From: a virus
Virus record (IMG/VR): IMGVR_UViG_3300022746_000041
Coordinates: 1 to 33,246 of that record
Reading direction: 5' to 3' (one strand)
DNA length: 33,246 nucleotides
Each line of letters starts with the position of its first letter. Position 1 is the first letter of the stretch. The position numbers and the translations under genes are program-made. Below, one piece after another: positions 23,639 through 29,172 of this stretch. The notes beneath the pieces were generated by a model. It was not told the DNA's origin. It saw nothing but the letters and a program-made list of their open reading frames with translations, and did not search any database.

Positions 23639-23642
23639 GCGC
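23621..23642 (+). repeat. 11-bp tandem operator repeat (ACATTGTGCGC x2)
   Basis: ACATTGTGCGC is repeated exactly twice in direct orientation at 23621-23631 and 23632-23642, one helical turn apart. It extends over the rightward promoter to 2 bp before the start codon. TGTGCGCACA within it is palindromic. RHH dimers typically bind cooperatively to tandem boxes, so this is the probable operator. A third TTGTGCGC lies in the opposing promoter. Confidence 0.7.
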
Positions 23643-23644
23643 CT

Positions 23645-23800
23645 ATGGCACGAGCGATAGAAAATGAGCAAACTAATCTCTATTTGCCGCTTGATGTAAA
23701 AAAAGCCGGATTCAAACTTGCAGACGATCGCCGACTTTCCTTTTCGCAGTTAGTCACGCAACTCATCGAGGCCCAGCTCGAAGAAAAGGATAAGCAATAG
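23645..23800 (+). CDS. ribbon-helix-helix regulator (rightward, Cro-like partner)
   Basis: A 51-aa ORF. The strand EQTNLYLP, helix A (LDVKKAGFKLADD) and helix B (SFSQLVTQLIEAQL) mirror the leftward RHH protein. The DNA-contact strand is nearly the same (TN-Y-LP), so both should read the same operator, while the tails differ (acidic EEKDKQ here, basic there). The promoter and start codon geometry predicts a leaderless mRNA. The gene is followed after 7 nt by the likely excisionase. It probably plays the role of Cro or Mnt/Arc in the lysis-lysogeny choice. Confidence 0.72.
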   Translation: MARAIENEQTNLYLPLDVKKAGFKLADDRRLSFSQLVTQLIEAQLEEKDKQ

Positions 23801-23807
23801 TACCTCT

Positions 23808-24173
23808 ATGAGCTCGGTGCGTCTCAACGATAGTGCAATGAAACTCCGCCAGGAGAACCGAGCTCTTTCCCTACGCCAATTAGGCGCCGCTTACGGGCTG
23901 GGCTACGTAAGGATTAAGCAAATGCAGGCGTTGCCTGGATTCCCGTTGCTCGCGGGAAAGGTAATCCCGAGTGACTTTGATCGGTGGAGGTTGATGCAGA
24001 CTGGCCTAAGTTCACTGCATCGCGGAGATCGTCTACGCAGTGCCGTTGGTAAAGTTCATGCACTAGAGTCGAAGAATGGTTTACGAGTCTCATGGCTACA
24101 GATTGCGAACACCCTGAAAGCCTCAATCGAGTCACGCGGGTTACCCGAAGGGAATGAAAACAATGACGTTTAA
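23808..24173 (+). CDS. excisionase-like (AlpA/Xis-type) DNA-binding protein overlapping int antisense
   Basis: A 121-aa ORF. The N-terminal half contains a helix-turn-helix (LRQENRALSLRQLGAAYGLG) followed by LPGFPLLAGKVIPSDFDRW, the FP...-to-W wing seen in AlpA/excisionase-type proteins. The C-terminal ~58 residues are antisense to the integrase gene and look less protein-like, so the functional part may end near residue 65. The gene is 7 nt behind the rightward RHH gene, so it would be made when the lytic promoter fires. Role: steering integrase to excision. The identification is by motif and context. Confidence 0.6.
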   Translation: MSSVRLNDSAMKLRQENRALSLRQLGAAYGLGYVRIKQMQALPGFPLLAGKVIPSDFDRWRLMQTGLSSLHRGDRLRSAVGKVHALESKNGLRVSWLQIANTLKASIESRGLPEGNENNDV

Positions 24174-25011
24174 GGCCGCATATATCGAGCAGGCGACGCC
24201 AGCAAAGCGAGGCTCGCGTGCGGGGCACGATACAGGTGACCTCGCGTCCCTCGGCCTTCATCTTGGCGAGCATGGGTTCGATTGCGGCCGGAATGGGAAT
24301 GCTGAAGGATTTGCCCGTGCCACCCTTGGGGCAGGGGAACGTAAGGATGCGATTCTTCAGATCCACGCAGTCGAGCGGGATCTGTGTCTCACGAAGGCGA
24401 CAGCCCGTAGCCAGGGCGATCTCAAAACTTACCTTCATCCATTCGGGCACACCTTCCACAGCGAGAGCCTTCCGGGTGATTTTAACTTCATTATCCGAAA
24501 AAATGGGTTTAACGCGGAAGATCGGCCCCCTCTTAATTCTGTAATCCAGAAGAGCGACAGAATCCATCTTTCCAAGCAGTCGCCCTTGCCTGTGAATCCA
24601 TTTCAGAATCTTCAGATCTTGGCACGCTTGGTTCCTGCCAGCCTTGCCGCCGGACGTGCGTGGGAGGCTTTGGCGCCACTTCAAATAAATTTCACAATCG
24701 GATGGAGAAAACGCTTGCAGAGTTATTTTTTTCTCACTAATAAAACGAGCAAGATGACGCCAGCAATTCCGGTAATACACTTTTGTCAGAGGAGAAACTG
24801 GGTGATTTTCAATCAAATCGTGAACCCAATCGCTGCCGCTATCTTTACGTTTTTCATTAACGCCAAGTCGAGCGGCCTCAGCCGTTGCCTTGGCGCGGTG
24901 AAGGGTATTATCAATTCGGTAGCGGGTGCTTTTCGTGCGCCACTTGCCGGTGGGATCTTTAAAGCGAATATAAAACCACGGATTTCCTTTTTTAATGTAG
25001 GAATAGGCCAT
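23914..25011 (-). CDS. int: tyrosine recombinase / phage integrase
   Basis: A 365-aa integrase. The N-terminal arm-binding part (YIKKGNPWFYIRFKDPTGKW) and a SAM-like core-binding domain (residues 62-150) precede the catalytic domain. Visible catalytic residues are R205 in TGCRLRE, K229 in the beta hairpin, H286 and R289 in FHSLR, H312 in LVNHSS, and the nucleophile Y321 in ELYQRH. All the expected residues are present, so it should be active. About 44 residues follow the tyrosine, and the last 28 overlap the antisense excisionase-like gene. The start lies 93 bp from the tRNA-derived attP. It should insert the phage into a host tRNA gene. Confidence 0.95.
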   Translation of the reverse strand: MAYSYIKKGNPWFYIRFKDPTGKWRTKSTRYRIDNTLHRAKATAEAARLGVNEKRKDSGSDWVHDLIENHPVSPLTKVYYRNCWRHLARFISEKKITLQAFSPSDCEIYLKWRQSLPRTSGGKAGRNQACQDLKILKWIHRQGRLLGKMDSVALLDYRIKRGPIFRVKPIFSDNEVKITRKALAVEGVPEWMKVSFEIALATGCRLRETQIPLDCVDLKNRILTFPCPKGGTGKSFSIPIPAAIEPMLAKMKAEGREVTCIVPRTRASLCWRRLLDICGLKRHCFHSLRVTRVTRLRLSGCSQSVAMRLVNHSSTLVHELYQRHCVDDLRDAVNLGQSASTSTDQSHSGLPFPRATGIQATPAFA

Positions 25012-25012
25012 A

Positions 25013-25046
25013 GTTACAAGGGTAACATTTGCTTAATTTAAAGCAA
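25013..25046. promoter_or_regulatory. two inverted repeats upstream of int
   Basis: GTTAC-AAGG-GTAAC (25013-25026) lies immediately upstream of the int start codon. TTGCTTAATTTAAAGCAA (25029-25046), with 6-bp arms, follows. Both lie between int and attP and could be operators for int or arm-type sites for integrase/excisionase. No convincing promoter was found here for either strand. Confidence 0.4.
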
Positions 25047-25061
25047 TAACACACAGCAACC

Positions 25062-25319
25062 ATGCAAAGCATAATCAATCAAATCAAAGAAGGAAATAGA
25101 TCCGTGGGTTCAAATCCCACCCCGTCCGATGCTTATCCCTACAATGACTTACGCCGAAACAGTAACACGGCGGTAATTACTGGGCCTAAAAAGGCTCACT
25201 ACCAGCAACTTAATTTAAATTCGCGCGGCGGGTACGATTTGACCCCCGAAGCGTTCGTTTATCACCCTAACCCCGCCGTGTGCCGTATGTGGCACGCCCA
25301 GCACGAGGCCAGCAAATGA
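25062..25319 (+). CDS. hypothetical protein gene crossed by attP, first gene of the early operon
   Basis: An 85-codon frame whose stop overlaps the next gene's ATG (ATGA at 25316), which supports coding at least at its 3' end (YDLTPEAFVYHPNPAVCRMW). The 5' part runs through the tRNA-like attP core; SVGSNPTPS is simply its translation. ATG 25062 has no ribosome site. GTG 25104 has AAGGA (25090-25094) 9 nt upstream, and that GTG is the first base of the tRNA T stem. In a prophage everything before attP would be replaced by host tRNA sequence. No family recognised; the N-terminus is uncertain. Confidence 0.4.
   Translation: MQSIINQIKEGNRSVGSNPTPSDAYPYNDLRRNSNTAVITGPKKAHYQQLNLNSRGGYDLTPEAFVYHPNPAVCRMWHAQHEASK
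25104..25128 (+). other. attP: attP core: 3' end of a tRNA gene
   Basis: GTGGG-TTCAAAT-CCCAC forms a perfect tRNA T arm, followed by the acceptor 3' strand CCCGTCC and discriminator G, with no tRNA 5' half upstream. This is the standard footprint of integration into a tRNA gene, where the phage core restores the tRNA 3' end. The host tRNA should begin with GGACGGG. Its identity cannot be told from this part. It lies 93 bp upstream of the int start. Confidence 0.8.
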
Positions 25320-25468
25320 TCTCGTGGGAAGTCATGCGGGATCTTGCTCAGGTATCGGTTTTAATCCTTGGCTGGCTACTGGCGATCGGTTGCGGAATCA
25401 CTGGCCTGACGATTGGCGCGGCGATCTTTTTTTGGGTCGTTGATTTTATCCGCAAGGAGTTGCTGTGA
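25316..25468 (+). CDS. small two-TM membrane protein, unknown
   Basis: A 50-aa protein (start at the ATGA overlap with the upstream gene). MISWEVMRDLAQVSVLILGW opens a hydrophobic region that continues through GLTIGAAIFFWVVDFI, making one long or two short membrane helices, and ends RKELL. No family recognised. It is the second gene of the early operon and overlaps the next one by 4 nt. Small early membrane proteins can act in host takeover or exclusion, but that is speculation. Confidence 0.5.
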   Translation: MISWEVMRDLAQVSVLILGWLLAIGCGITGLTIGAAIFFWVVDFIRKELL

Positions 25469-25728
25469 TTTACGCCAAGGACAACGGTGCCCCCGCACTT
25501 GAAAGCCAAGGCGGCGTGGCCGAGACGTTCAATTCGTCTGCGGCTACTGTGAGAGACTTAGAGGCAGAGGGGATTCTGCCCGTTTCCATATCGCAATCCT
25601 ACGGATCGGCCCAGCTCTCTCAGACGACTGCTTTAATCGATCTGCAAACCAAGTATCGCAAATTGCGTAATGACCTAGACGGCATTCAAGAGGTTGTTGC
25701 AAGCCTGCTGAAGAGGGCGCAATCGTGA
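25465..25728 (+). CDS. hypothetical early protein with C-terminal coiled coil
   Basis: An 87-aa protein starting with GTG 25465, with AAGGAG 7 nt upstream and a 4-nt overlap with the gene before. The N-terminal half has a helix-turn-helix-like run (GVAETFNSSAATVRDLEAEG) of the type found in MerR-like or terminase-like adaptors, followed by a helical segment (LIDLQTKYRKLRNDLDGIQE) predicted to be a coiled coil. This suggests a small DNA-binding dimer, with modest confidence. It overlaps the nuclease gene downstream. Confidence 0.45.
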   Translation: MIYAKDNGAPALESQGGVAETFNSSAATVRDLEAEGILPVSISQSYGSAQLSQTTALIDLQTKYRKLRNDLDGIQEVVASLLKRAQS

Positions 25729-26060
25729 GCGCATTAGCCAGCAAATTTCTAGTGTTGTGGAAGGTAGCTGGCGGCCCGGAGCTGGTGGCCGAGCACACGT
25801 TCCACCCGACCCGCAAATGGCGTTTCGACTTCGCCTGTAAATCCGCCCGCTGTGCGATCGAGCTGGACGGTGGGGCGTTCCTGCCGTTTGGCGGTCGTCA
25901 CGGGCGAGGGATGGGGATGGTGAAAGACTGCGAAAAATACCGAGCAGCCGCCGACCTGGGCTGGCGCATCTGGCGTTTCACAACCAAGTGCCTAACGGCC
26001 GAAGCAGTGGCGATGACTGCCCAATCGTTCCGCATGGCCATCAAGGAGAAAAAAAAATGA
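25725..26060 (+). CDS. PDDEXK/VSR-like phage endonuclease (putative)
   Basis: A 111-aa protein. The pattern HPTRKWRFDFA, then CAIELDGG, GGRHGRGMGMVKDCEKY, and GWRIWRFT is that of a small PD-(D/E)xK/VSR-like nuclease family widespread in phages. D35 and E46 or D48 are candidate metal ligands. Roles could be Holliday junction processing, host DNA breakdown or repair. The GTG start overlaps the upstream stop, and the stop overlaps the next gene (ATGA). Confidence 0.7.
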   Translation: MSALASKFLVLWKVAGGPELVAEHTFHPTRKWRFDFACKSARCAIELDGGAFLPFGGRHGRGMGMVKDCEKYRAAADLGWRIWRFTTKCLTAEAVAMTAQSFRMAIKEKKK

Positions 26061-26197
26061 GCGAATTAAAGGAACCAACCGAATTTAACAACGAAAAGCC
26101 TGACTATGAAAACGAAGTCTATGAACGTGAAAAGGCTGACTCTGATTACCAGTTTCAGCGCTTCTGCGACTACTACGGCAACAACCGTCGGGGCTGA
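26057..26197 (+). CDS. small acidic hypothetical protein
   Basis: A 46-aa protein with AAGGAG ribosome site 8 nt before ATG 26057 and a 4-nt overlap with the nuclease gene. It is very acidic and tyrosine-rich (KPDYENEVYEREKADSDYQF), ending in NNRRG. Acidic small phage proteins often mimic DNA or inhibit nucleases, but nothing beyond composition supports that here. The longer in-frame ORF upstream is not favoured. Confidence 0.5.
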   Translation: MSELKEPTEFNNEKPDYENEVYEREKADSDYQFQRFCDYYGNNRRG

Positions 26198-26222
26198 TTA
26201 AGGCAAAAGAAAATAAATAAGG

Positions 26223-26495
26223 ATGAAAAATAAAATACCACAAAAGCTAAGCAAATATCCTACTGAAAAACTAGAACTGCACACAGATACAAAGCTTCAC
26301 TTTTTGCATTACGGGCAAAATCGTCGCCTTCACTTACAGGGCTTTACACTTTTTTGGATTCCTAATTTACACAAGTCCCTTTTGTCGGCTTTAAAGGCAT
26401 TAAATAAGAGACAAAGCAGCGCGGAACTAACCTACGCCATTACTTGCGTTAAGACGTACATGAAAATGATCAAAGAATACGGGTTAATTAGATGA
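26223..26495 (+). CDS. hypothetical early protein
   Basis: A 90-aa basic protein with a TAAGGA ribosome site just before ATG. The first half is charged and beta-like (LELHTDTKLHFLHYGQNRRL), the second helical (LLSALKALNKRQSSAELTYA, then a helix ending MKMIKEYGLIR). No family recognised. It overlaps the following gene by 4 nt. The DNA is more AT-rich than the flanking genes. Confidence 0.45.
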   Translation: MKNKIPQKLSKYPTEKLELHTDTKLHFLHYGQNRRLHLQGFTLFWIPNLHKSLLSALKALNKRQSSAELTYAITCVKTYMKMIKEYGLIR

Positions 26496-26707
26496 CCGAT
26501 CTGACGAAATTCCGCCTGATCGAAAACATTGAAGTAATGGCCTGCCGCAATTCAGCCGAGCGGGTTGTAAAGGCGCTAAACCGAGGCGAGATCGACCAAG
26601 CTAAGCAACTGGCCCGCAAGCACGAGATCGCTTGGCACTTAGCTGACCGTGAATTTCAAGATCTAAATCAACCGCACCGAAACAACGATTTTTGCGACGA
26701 CGAGTAG
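26492..26707 (+). CDS. hypothetical helical early protein
   Basis: A 71-aa protein, mostly alpha-helical (KFRLIENIEVMACRNSAERV, EIDQAKQLARKHEIAWHLAD), with an acidic end FCDDE. It overlaps the preceding gene (ATGA) and is followed by 46 nt without a gene before the SSB-like gene. No family recognised. Confidence 0.45.
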   Translation: MTDLTKFRLIENIEVMACRNSAERVVKALNRGEIDQAKQLARKHEIAWHLADREFQDLNQPHRNNDFCDDE

Positions 26708-26753
26708 TCGGAGCAAATCCAAGAAACCCAAACCAAGAAAGCAAAATAAAAAT

Positions 26754-27236
26754 ATGCCAATAGTAGCAAGCAGAGGGGGGTCATACACGCCAGCCCCGGA
26801 AGGGAATCACGACGCAGTGTTCTGCGACGTTGAGGATCTCGGCGTGGTGGAAACGCAGTACGGTAAGAAGCATCAGATCCGCCTGGTGTGGCAGATTGCT
26901 GAGAAGATGGAGGACGGGCGGCCGTTCACCATCGGCCGGCGTTACGGACTAAGCCTGCATGAGAAATCAGCTCTGTTCAAAGATCTGAAATCCTACGCCA
27001 AAAAGGCGCCACCGCAGAATCTGGATCTGGAAACGCTTATCGGTAAGCCGTGCCAGATCCTCGTGACACATGCGGAACGTGATGGTTCAACCTACGCTAA
27101 TGTGCAGGCCGTCCTGCCGGCGGGTGCAACGAAAATCAAAGTCGATAAGGATTTTGTCAGGAAGTGTAATCGTCCTGGCGCTCCTAAACCAGCAGTAGTC
27201 GAGCTGGATGCCGACGGAACACCCGTACCGTTCTAA
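26754..27236 (+). CDS. ssDNA-binding-like protein (SSB, phage type)
   Basis: A 160-aa protein. APEGNHDAVFCDVEDLGVVE, then KHQIRLVWQIAEKMEDGRPF, RRYGLSLHEKSALFKDLKSY and IGKPCQILVTHAERDGSTYA form an OB-fold pattern typical of phage single-strand binding proteins. The acidic/Pro-rich C-terminus ends VVELDADGTPVPF, a short tail like those that bind replication partners. It lies just upstream of a RecB/Cas4-like nuclease, matching other phage recombination modules. A stable hairpin follows the stop. Confidence 0.7.
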   Translation: MPIVASRGGSYTPAPEGNHDAVFCDVEDLGVVETQYGKKHQIRLVWQIAEKMEDGRPFTIGRRYGLSLHEKSALFKDLKSYAKKAPPQNLDLETLIGKPCQILVTHAERDGSTYANVQAVLPAGATKIKVDKDFVRKCNRPGAPKPAVVELDADGTPVPF

Positions 27237-27242
27237 CCACAT

Positions 27243-27273
27243 TGGCCGGGGTGGGCAATTCCCACCTCGGCCA
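27243..27273 (+). terminator. hairpin after the SSB-like gene
   Basis: TGGCCGGGGTGGG (27243-27255) pairs with CCCACCTCGGCCA (27261-27273) over 13 bp with one G-U pair and loop CAATT, 6 nt after the SSB stop. There is no U-tract, so it is more likely a partial terminator or a 3' stabiliser for the SSB message. Confidence 0.5.
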
Positions 27274-27285
27274 GAAAGACCCCCC

Positions 27286-27381
27286 ATGGAAATTCTAACT
27301 TTAGTAATTCAAATCGTGTTTCCAACCACCGCAGTCGTGCTGGCCCTTATGACCATGCGACTGATTAAGGATTGGCAGTAA
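27286..27381 (+). CDS. 31-aa single-TM peptide
   Basis: MEILTLVIQIVFPTTAVVLA followed by LMTMRLIKDWQ: one hydrophobic helix with a charged end. Its TAA stop overlaps the ATG of the nuclease gene (TAATG), which supports translation. It has no clear ribosome site. Function unknown. Confidence 0.4.
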   Translation: MEILTLVIQIVFPTTAVVLALMTMRLIKDWQ

Positions 27382-28181
27382 TGGCTGCGTTAATTGCCAC
27401 GGCGCAGGCCGAAAACTCGCACTACTACACCCGCCTAGGTGAACCAGTGCACGGAACACTGCGAGAAGCGAGAAAAGTGAATGCTTTACCGAGCGTGACT
27501 AACGGCATGAGCATTCTAGCAAAGCCTGGGCTAATTTATTATCTGCAAGAAACCGCCATTCTGTCGGCAATCTCGCTGCCAAAAGAAGAAAATGAAATTG
27601 AGAGTGATTTTGTTAAACGGGTAGTCCTAGACACACGCAAAGAAGTTGAGGCAGCGGCAGAGCGGGGAACATACACGCATAGCCTTTGCGAAATCCTTGC
27701 AGATGGTGGAGAAAGGCCAGCGGATCTTCGCAAAGGATTCGAGCCACATTGGGAAAATCTTAAGAAGTGGTTTTCAAAGGTTCACGAAATCCACTCGTCA
27801 GAGCAGGTATTAGTAAATGAGGAGGTTGGATACGCAGGCCGAGTGGATTTAATTGCTGAGATCTATGACAAAGACCCTTTTTCTAGGATGCCTCGCATTG
27901 AGGTGATCGATTTTAAAACCCGCAAATTTAAAAAGGACAAAAAGGGGAATGCAAAGGCCGATAGTTACAGCACGGATCTTTACCAGTTAGCAGCCTACTG
28001 TTTTGCCCAATTCGACGAACCGACATGGTGCCGGAACGTTTATATCGAGCCGGTGACGGGTGAGATTAGCGAAAAGGAGTGGAGTCCAGAGGAAGTCGAG
28101 GCCGCCTTTGAAGTGTTTAAGGCCATCTGCGTGATCTGGCAGGCCGAGAAAAAATACAACCCAACGGTAGAAGCAAAATGA
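27381..28181 (+). CDS. RecB/Cas4-like PD-(D/E)XK exonuclease
   Basis: A 266-aa nuclease. H100 in GTYTHSL, E148 and D156 in GYAGRVDLIAE, D177 and K179 in VIDFKTR, and Y201-Q202 in LYQLAAY form the active-site set of the RecB/Cas4/lambda-exo-like clan (PDDEXK_1 type). It should resect or cleave DNA during replication or recombination with the SSB-like protein upstream. ATG 27381 (TAATG overlap) is chosen over an upstream TTG. The stop overlaps the next gene (ATGA). No Fe-S cysteine cluster of Cas4 type is seen. Confidence 0.82.
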   Translation: MAALIATAQAENSHYYTRLGEPVHGTLREARKVNALPSVTNGMSILAKPGLIYYLQETAILSAISLPKEENEIESDFVKRVVLDTRKEVEAAAERGTYTHSLCEILADGGERPADLRKGFEPHWENLKKWFSKVHEIHSSEQVLVNEEVGYAGRVDLIAEIYDKDPFSRMPRIEVIDFKTRKFKKDKKGNAKADSYSTDLYQLAAYCFAQFDEPTWCRNVYIEPVTGEISEKEWSPEEVEAAFEVFKAICVIWQAEKKYNPTVEAK

Positions 28182-28330
28182 TTGAGATCCTACCCGAACA
28201 ATCCACGCACGAGCAGTTGCTAAACCGCGTGCGATCGCTGGCCCGTGAGCTTGCGGAGGCGAAGGCTGCGCTGGCGGCTGCGGAAGGTCGTGAGAACGAT
28301 CTGATTGATCGCATAAGGGCAGGGCTATGA
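28178..28330 (+). CDS. short coiled-coil protein
   Basis: A 50-aa ORF overlapping both neighbours by 4 nt. The sequence is one long helix (LLNRVRSLARELAEAKAALA and on), a predicted coiled coil that would form a dimer or bind a partner. Function unknown. Confidence 0.5.
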   Translation: MIEILPEQSTHEQLLNRVRSLARELAEAKAALAAAEGRENDLIDRIRAGL

Positions 28331-28755
28331 GAGCGCTTTGCAACCTTGTGCTGACGTTTCTGGCGTTCTTTGGGTTCCCCGCCACGCAGGCGTCGAACGT
28401 GATGATCGACATGCGGCCGGACGCCAAAAAGATCGACGTAAAGAAAATTAAAGTGCGCATCACTGGCTACTGGCCGGGCGAGGATGAGTGGAGCAGTCGC
28501 TATCAGTCGAGCACTGGCACTAGGTTGCGTGCCGGCCGTCACTGCGCCGTTGATCCAGACATCATTCCACTGTGGTCAAAGATTCGCGTGATGGGCGCGA
28601 AGCGGGAGTGGGTGGCCGTGGATACTGGCACGGCAGTAAAAAGCAAGAAGGCCAGCGGTGGCAAGTTGCCGGTAATCGACGTGTTTGCTTCGAGCGAAAA
28701 GCAGTTTAACGCGATGCGTCTGCCGAAAGTGGCGATGGTGGAGGTGATAAAGTGA
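28327..28755 (+). CDS. exported 3D-domain protein (double-psi beta-barrel, MltA-like)
   Basis: A 142-aa protein with a likely signal peptide (MRALCNLVLTFLAFFGFPAT, cleavage near TQA-S). The mature part has TGYWPGEDEWSSRYQSSTGT, then the three aspartates of the 3D domain in CAVDPDIIP, AVDTGTAVKS and VIDVF. Such barrels occur in lytic transglycosylases and germination factors and act on peptidoglycan. It is unusual for it to sit among replication genes and not in the lysis cassette. The stop overlaps the next gene. It may help DNA entry or remodel the wall early; both are inferred. Confidence 0.72.
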   Translation: MRALCNLVLTFLAFFGFPATQASNVMIDMRPDAKKIDVKKIKVRITGYWPGEDEWSSRYQSSTGTRLRAGRHCAVDPDIIPLWSKIRVMGAKREWVAVDTGTAVKSKKASGGKLPVIDVFASSEKQFNAMRLPKVAMVEVIK

Positions 28756-29033
28756 GCACGAAAGCTGCCACGTTCGCATCTAAACGCAATCGGGCCGCTG
28801 GCCTTGGCGATACACGCCCTACGTTCCGCCGCCTAGGCGTGATCGCTGGAATGTTGCGCCGAGATATGACACTGCCGAGCTGTGCCAGGTTGGGCGTTAA
28901 GCTCGAATGTAGCTACAAGACGATCCAGCGAGACATCGATCTGCTGCGTGACTTCTTTGGTTATCCGCTGGAATACGATCGCAACAAGTACGTCTACAAA
29001 TTGGCGGGGCCGCTGCCAAAGGCGGTGCTGTGA
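28752..29033 (+). CDS. WYL-family-like helix-turn-helix regulator (N-terminal domain only)
   Basis: A 93-aa protein matching the N-terminal winged HTH of WYL/DeoR-like regulators: RRLGVIAGMLRRDMTLPSCA, then LECSYKTIQRDIDLLRDFFG and the wing PLEYDRNKYVYKL. The WYL ligand-binding domain is absent, so it is a stand-alone DNA-binding unit. It likely controls early or late transcription. The GTG start overlaps the 3D-protein stop (GTGA) and its stop overlaps the next small gene. Confidence 0.7.
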   Translation: MSTKAATFASKRNRAAGLGDTRPTFRRLGVIAGMLRRDMTLPSCARLGVKLECSYKTIQRDIDLLRDFFGYPLEYDRNKYVYKLAGPLPKAVL

Positions 29034-29158
29034 GCCTAGCCGATCTCTTGACCATGTTCTCCGCCCGCATTATCTGCACCTACACGCCGGAGGAGTACGC
29101 CAACTGTGTGCGAGAGGCCCGTGCTAATCGCATGCGTTGGGGGATGGGGCAGTGGTGA
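29030..29158 (+). CDS. 42-aa hypothetical protein
   Basis: GTG at 29030 overlaps the upstream stop. The sequence reads MSLADLLTMFSARIICTYTP, then EEYANCVREARANRMRWGMG and QW: two short amphipathic helices. Translation is supported by the overlap. Function unknown. Confidence 0.45.
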   Translation: MSLADLLTMFSARIICTYTPEEYANCVREARANRMRWGMGQW

Positions 29159-29172
29159 GAGAGGAAAATCAA

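Noticed and set aside
24154-25041. 295-aa open frame on the + strand opposite integrase
   Set aside because: It is the antisense shadow of the int gene, whose catalytic residues are all in the other strand; the + frame has no recognisable domain and no start signal.
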